From Pseudomonadota bacterium (GTDB lineage: Bacteria > Myxococcota_A > Polyangia > Polyangiales > Polyangiaceae), in contig JAEWOQ010000141.1 in assembly GCA_023460875.1 (NCBI GenBank), positions 1 through 6,662 of the forward strand: a stretch of 6,662 nt of DNA, read 5' to 3'. Under the pieces are notes generated by a model. The model was not told the DNA's origin. It ran no database searches and worked only from the letters and a program-made list of their open reading frames with translations. The translations under genes were made by a program, and so were the position numbers. Positions within the stretch are counted from its first letter, which is position 1, and each line of letters begins with the position of its first letter. Positions 4,968 through 6,662 of this stretch are shown piece after piece.

Positions 4968-6479
4968 GTGAGGAATCGCAAGAACAGCGTGCTCGGTCCC
5001 ATCCTGTTGGTCTCCTGGGCTGCCGCCGCCGGCTGCGGCGGTGAGGGAGCGGAGGAGCCCACCGCGCGCCTCGACGCGGAGGTGGTCTACGGCAACGACG
5101 ACCGCGTCGATCCCTTCGACTACGCCGATCCCGTGTGGGCGGCGCGGGCGGAGGAGTTCTCGGTGGCCCTCGTGGACACGTCCCAGGTGGACATGTCCGA
5201 CCCCAACGACGTCTCCTTGGGGACCTGGACCCTGGAGGCGCGCATGAACGTCTGCTCCGACGAGCGCTTCGCGTCGCAGCCGGCCCTCTCCAGCTGCAGC
5301 GGCACCCTCATCGACGACGACATCGTCGTCACCGCGGGCCACTGCATCAACAACTGCAACGCCAGCAAGTTCGTCTTCGACTACACGATGACGTCCCCGA
5401 GCACCCTCGGCACCATCACCAGCGACCAGGTCTACTCCTGCTCACGCATCCTGGCGCGGATGCAGAGCTCCACGGGCCTCGACTACTCCGTCGTGCAGCT
5501 CGATCGCCCCGTAGTGGGGCGCACCCCGGCCCCCGTGCGCGTCGCCGACACGGCGCTGCCGATCGGCACGGATCTCGTGGTGGCGGGCTACCCGAGCCGC
5601 CTGCCCTTGAAGCTCGCCGACAACGCCACCCTGCGCAGCAACGACCCGGCTCTCCGCCACTTCGTCGCCAACCTCGACACCTTCGTCGGCAACTCCGGCT
5701 CTGGCGTCTTCGATCAGAGCACCGGCGAGTTCGTCGGCATTTTGGTGCGCGGCGACCAGGACTACGTGCCCGACGGCGAGTGCAACCGCGTGAACGTTTG
5801 CCCCGACGATGGCTGCCGCGGAGAGGACGCCATCTACGGCTTCCACGCGCTGCGCGGCGCCTGCGAGCGCACGGACGCGTCGTTCTGCTCCTGCGGGGAC
5901 GGCGCCTGCGGGCCGCTGGAGGATCCCACGTCCTGCGCCGCGGATTGTTCCTGTGGCGATGGGGTGTGCAGCAACGGCGAGAGCGCGACCTCCTGCCCCG
6001 CGGACTGTCGGTTCGAGGTGCTCTATCAGGATCACGCTCCCCAGCCGAACTTCATGACCCCCGGGCTGCAGGTGCGCAACACGTCGGGGAACCTGGCGTT
6101 CGCCGGCCGCGCGGTGCTGCGTTACTACTTCACCCAGGAGCCAGCGGGCGCCCTGTCGGCGAGCTGCTGGGGCTGCTCCACCATGCCCGAGGTCACGTTC
6201 CACGAGGTCCCCGGCGGCGGCTGCGCGGAGGCGACCCACTACATGGACGTGCGCCTCCCGAACTCCCTTTGGCTCTCGGCAGGAGCCACCTCCGATCAGC
6301 TCCGCCTGGCGGTGAACGCCTCGAGCTGGCAGCCCTTCAATCACACGAACGACCACTCCCACGGCGGCGGCGGCTGGAGCTGGGTCGAGAACCCCCACGT
6401 CACCATGTACCTGCTCGGCGCCCGCGTAGCCGGCGACGAACCGTGCCCCGGCATCTTCATCGAGCCGCCCGCAAACTGA
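4968..6479 (+). CDS. Secreted V8/trypsin-like serine protease with cysteine-rich repeats and a family 3 cellulose-binding module (probable lipoprotein)
   Basis: A 503-residue exported protein. Residues 1-23 form a signal with basic RNRK, a hydrophobic core and a lipobox-like AAGC ending at C23, followed by GGEG; the -3 Ala is not ideal, so signal peptidase I cleavage is possible. A likely propeptide contains VVYGNDDR (39-46). The chymotrypsin-fold catalytic domain spans about 85-300, with H125 (VTAGHC), D172 (LDYSVVQL) and S243 (GNSGSG). The GNSGS form is as in glutamyl endopeptidases rather than the GDSGG of trypsin. Two 20-residue cysteine repeats follow (309-328 and 329-348; CGDGxC...TSCxADC). 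The C-terminal domain (about 349-493) resembles CBM3: LRYYFT (384-389), SSWQPFNHTNDHSHG (452-466), then VTMYLLG (478-484). It should act outside the cell or on the outer surface, with the CBM holding it to polysaccharide. No regulator or partner is adjacent. Start chosen from the strong AGGAGGAGG and the signal peptide. The peptide-bond preference and CBM ligand cannot be read directly. Confidence 0.88.
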   Translation: MRNRKNSVLGPILLVSWAAAAGCGGEGAEEPTARLDAEVVYGNDDRVDPFDYADPVWAARAEEFSVALVDTSQVDMSDPNDVSLGTWTLEARMNVCSDERFASQPALSSCSGTLIDDDIVVTAGHCINNCNASKFVFDYTMTSPSTLGTITSDQVYSCSRILARMQSSTGLDYSVVQLDRPVVGRTPAPVRVADTALPIGTDLVVAGYPSRLPLKLADNATLRSNDPALRHFVANLDTFVGNSGSGVFDQSTGEFVGILVRGDQDYVPDGECNRVNVCPDDGCRGEDAIYGFHALRGACERTDASFCSCGDGACGPLEDPTSCAADCSCGDGVCSNGESATSCPADCRFEVLYQDHAPQPNFMTPGLQVRNTSGNLAFAGRAVLRYYFTQEPAGALSASCWGCSTMPEVTFHEVPGGGCAEATHYMDVRLPNSLWLSAGATSDQLRLAVNASSWQPFNHTNDHSHGGGGWSWVENPHVTMYLLGARVAGDEPCPGIFIEPPAN

Positions 6480-6504
6480 AGCCGCGAACAGGCCGCACGC
6501 ATCC

Positions 6505-6549
6505 CCCACTCACGTCCCACTCACGTCCCCACTCACGTCCCACACTCAT
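6505..6549. repeat. 11-12-bp tandem repeat, three clear copies plus one degenerate
   Basis: CCCACTCACGT occurs at 6505-6515 and 6516-6526, then with an extra C at 6527-6538, and in decayed form (CCCACACTCAT) at 6539-6549. It starts 26 bases after the protease stop codon and runs into a hairpin. Confidence 0.88.
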
Positions 6550-6586
6550 CGAGGGGTCACAGCTACCTGCAGCGCGTCCCTCGATG
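6547..6586 (+). terminator. Possible terminator hairpin downstream of the protease
   Basis: CATCGAGGG (6547-6555) and CCCTCGATG (6578-6586) are perfect reverse complements, giving a 9-bp stem around a 22-base loop. It starts 68 bases after the stop codon and is the only such structure after this gene. There is no U-tract and the loop is long, so it may instead be an mRNA-stabilising structure. Confidence 0.4.
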
Positions 6587-6662
6587 CACCCCGCCCCCCG
6601 CAGGCGCCCCCGATCCCCCCCCCGGCGCCCCGCGCCCCCCCCCCCCCGCCGCGGCCCCGCCC
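6587..6662. other. C-rich low-complexity tail at the right edge
   Basis: The last 76 bases are almost entirely C and G, with runs of nine C (6615-6623) and thirteen C (6635-6647). No gene is visible. The composition is more extreme than anything else in the window and suggests a contig end with poor base calling, although a real G-rich minus strand able to form quadruplexes is possible. Confidence 0.7.

Noticed and set aside
5442..6509. A 355-codon open frame on the minus strand.
   Set aside because: It lies antisense to the protease-CBM3 gene and has a low-complexity A/G/V/R composition. It is a GC-driven shadow.

Overview
The window is very GC-rich DNA with long antisense open frames. It carries four complete genes on the plus strand and one partial gene on the minus strand. 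The secreted protease near the right end has a lipobox-like signal, a V8-like catalytic core, two CGDGxC-type cysteine-rich repeats and a C-terminal family 3 cellulose-binding module. Together with the GC content, this style of protein points to a myxobacterium or relative (Myxococcota, possibly Polyangiales). That placement is inference; there is no rRNA or marker gene to prove it.

Layout: Bases 1-2256 (minus strand) encode a cytoplasmic GAF-PAS-GGDEF-EAL cyclic-di-GMP signalling protein that runs off the left edge in the last part of its EAL domain. Its EAL catalytic residues look intact. Its GGDEF domain keeps the GGDEF letters but has Asn at the usual metal-binding Asp and no RxxD inhibitory site, so it reads as a likely phosphodiesterase with a sensory or regulatory GGDEF domain. 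A 543-base divergent intergenic region (2257-2799) follows, holding a possible promoter, three sets of short tandem repeats and what looks like the first 21 codons of a lost PhzF-family gene.

Next come three co-oriented genes: a carbonyl-reductase-like short-chain dehydrogenase (2800-3684), a small SdpI/YhfL-family membrane protein (3731-4087) and a DoxX-like membrane protein (4192-4701). The first two are 46 bases apart and may share a transcript. The DoxX-like gene appears to have its own promoter overlapped by a 15-bp palindrome, GTTAACggtGTTAAC, a good candidate operator. The secreted protease-CBM3 gene (4968-6479) comes last, followed by tandem repeats, a hairpin and a C-rich low-complexity tail that probably marks a contig end.

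I see no CRISPR array, tRNA, rRNA, transposase or obvious defence system. The parts most worth a second look are the protease-CBM3 fusion, the degenerate GGDEF domain beside an intact EAL domain, the palindromic operator, and the PhzF remnant with its nearby repeats.
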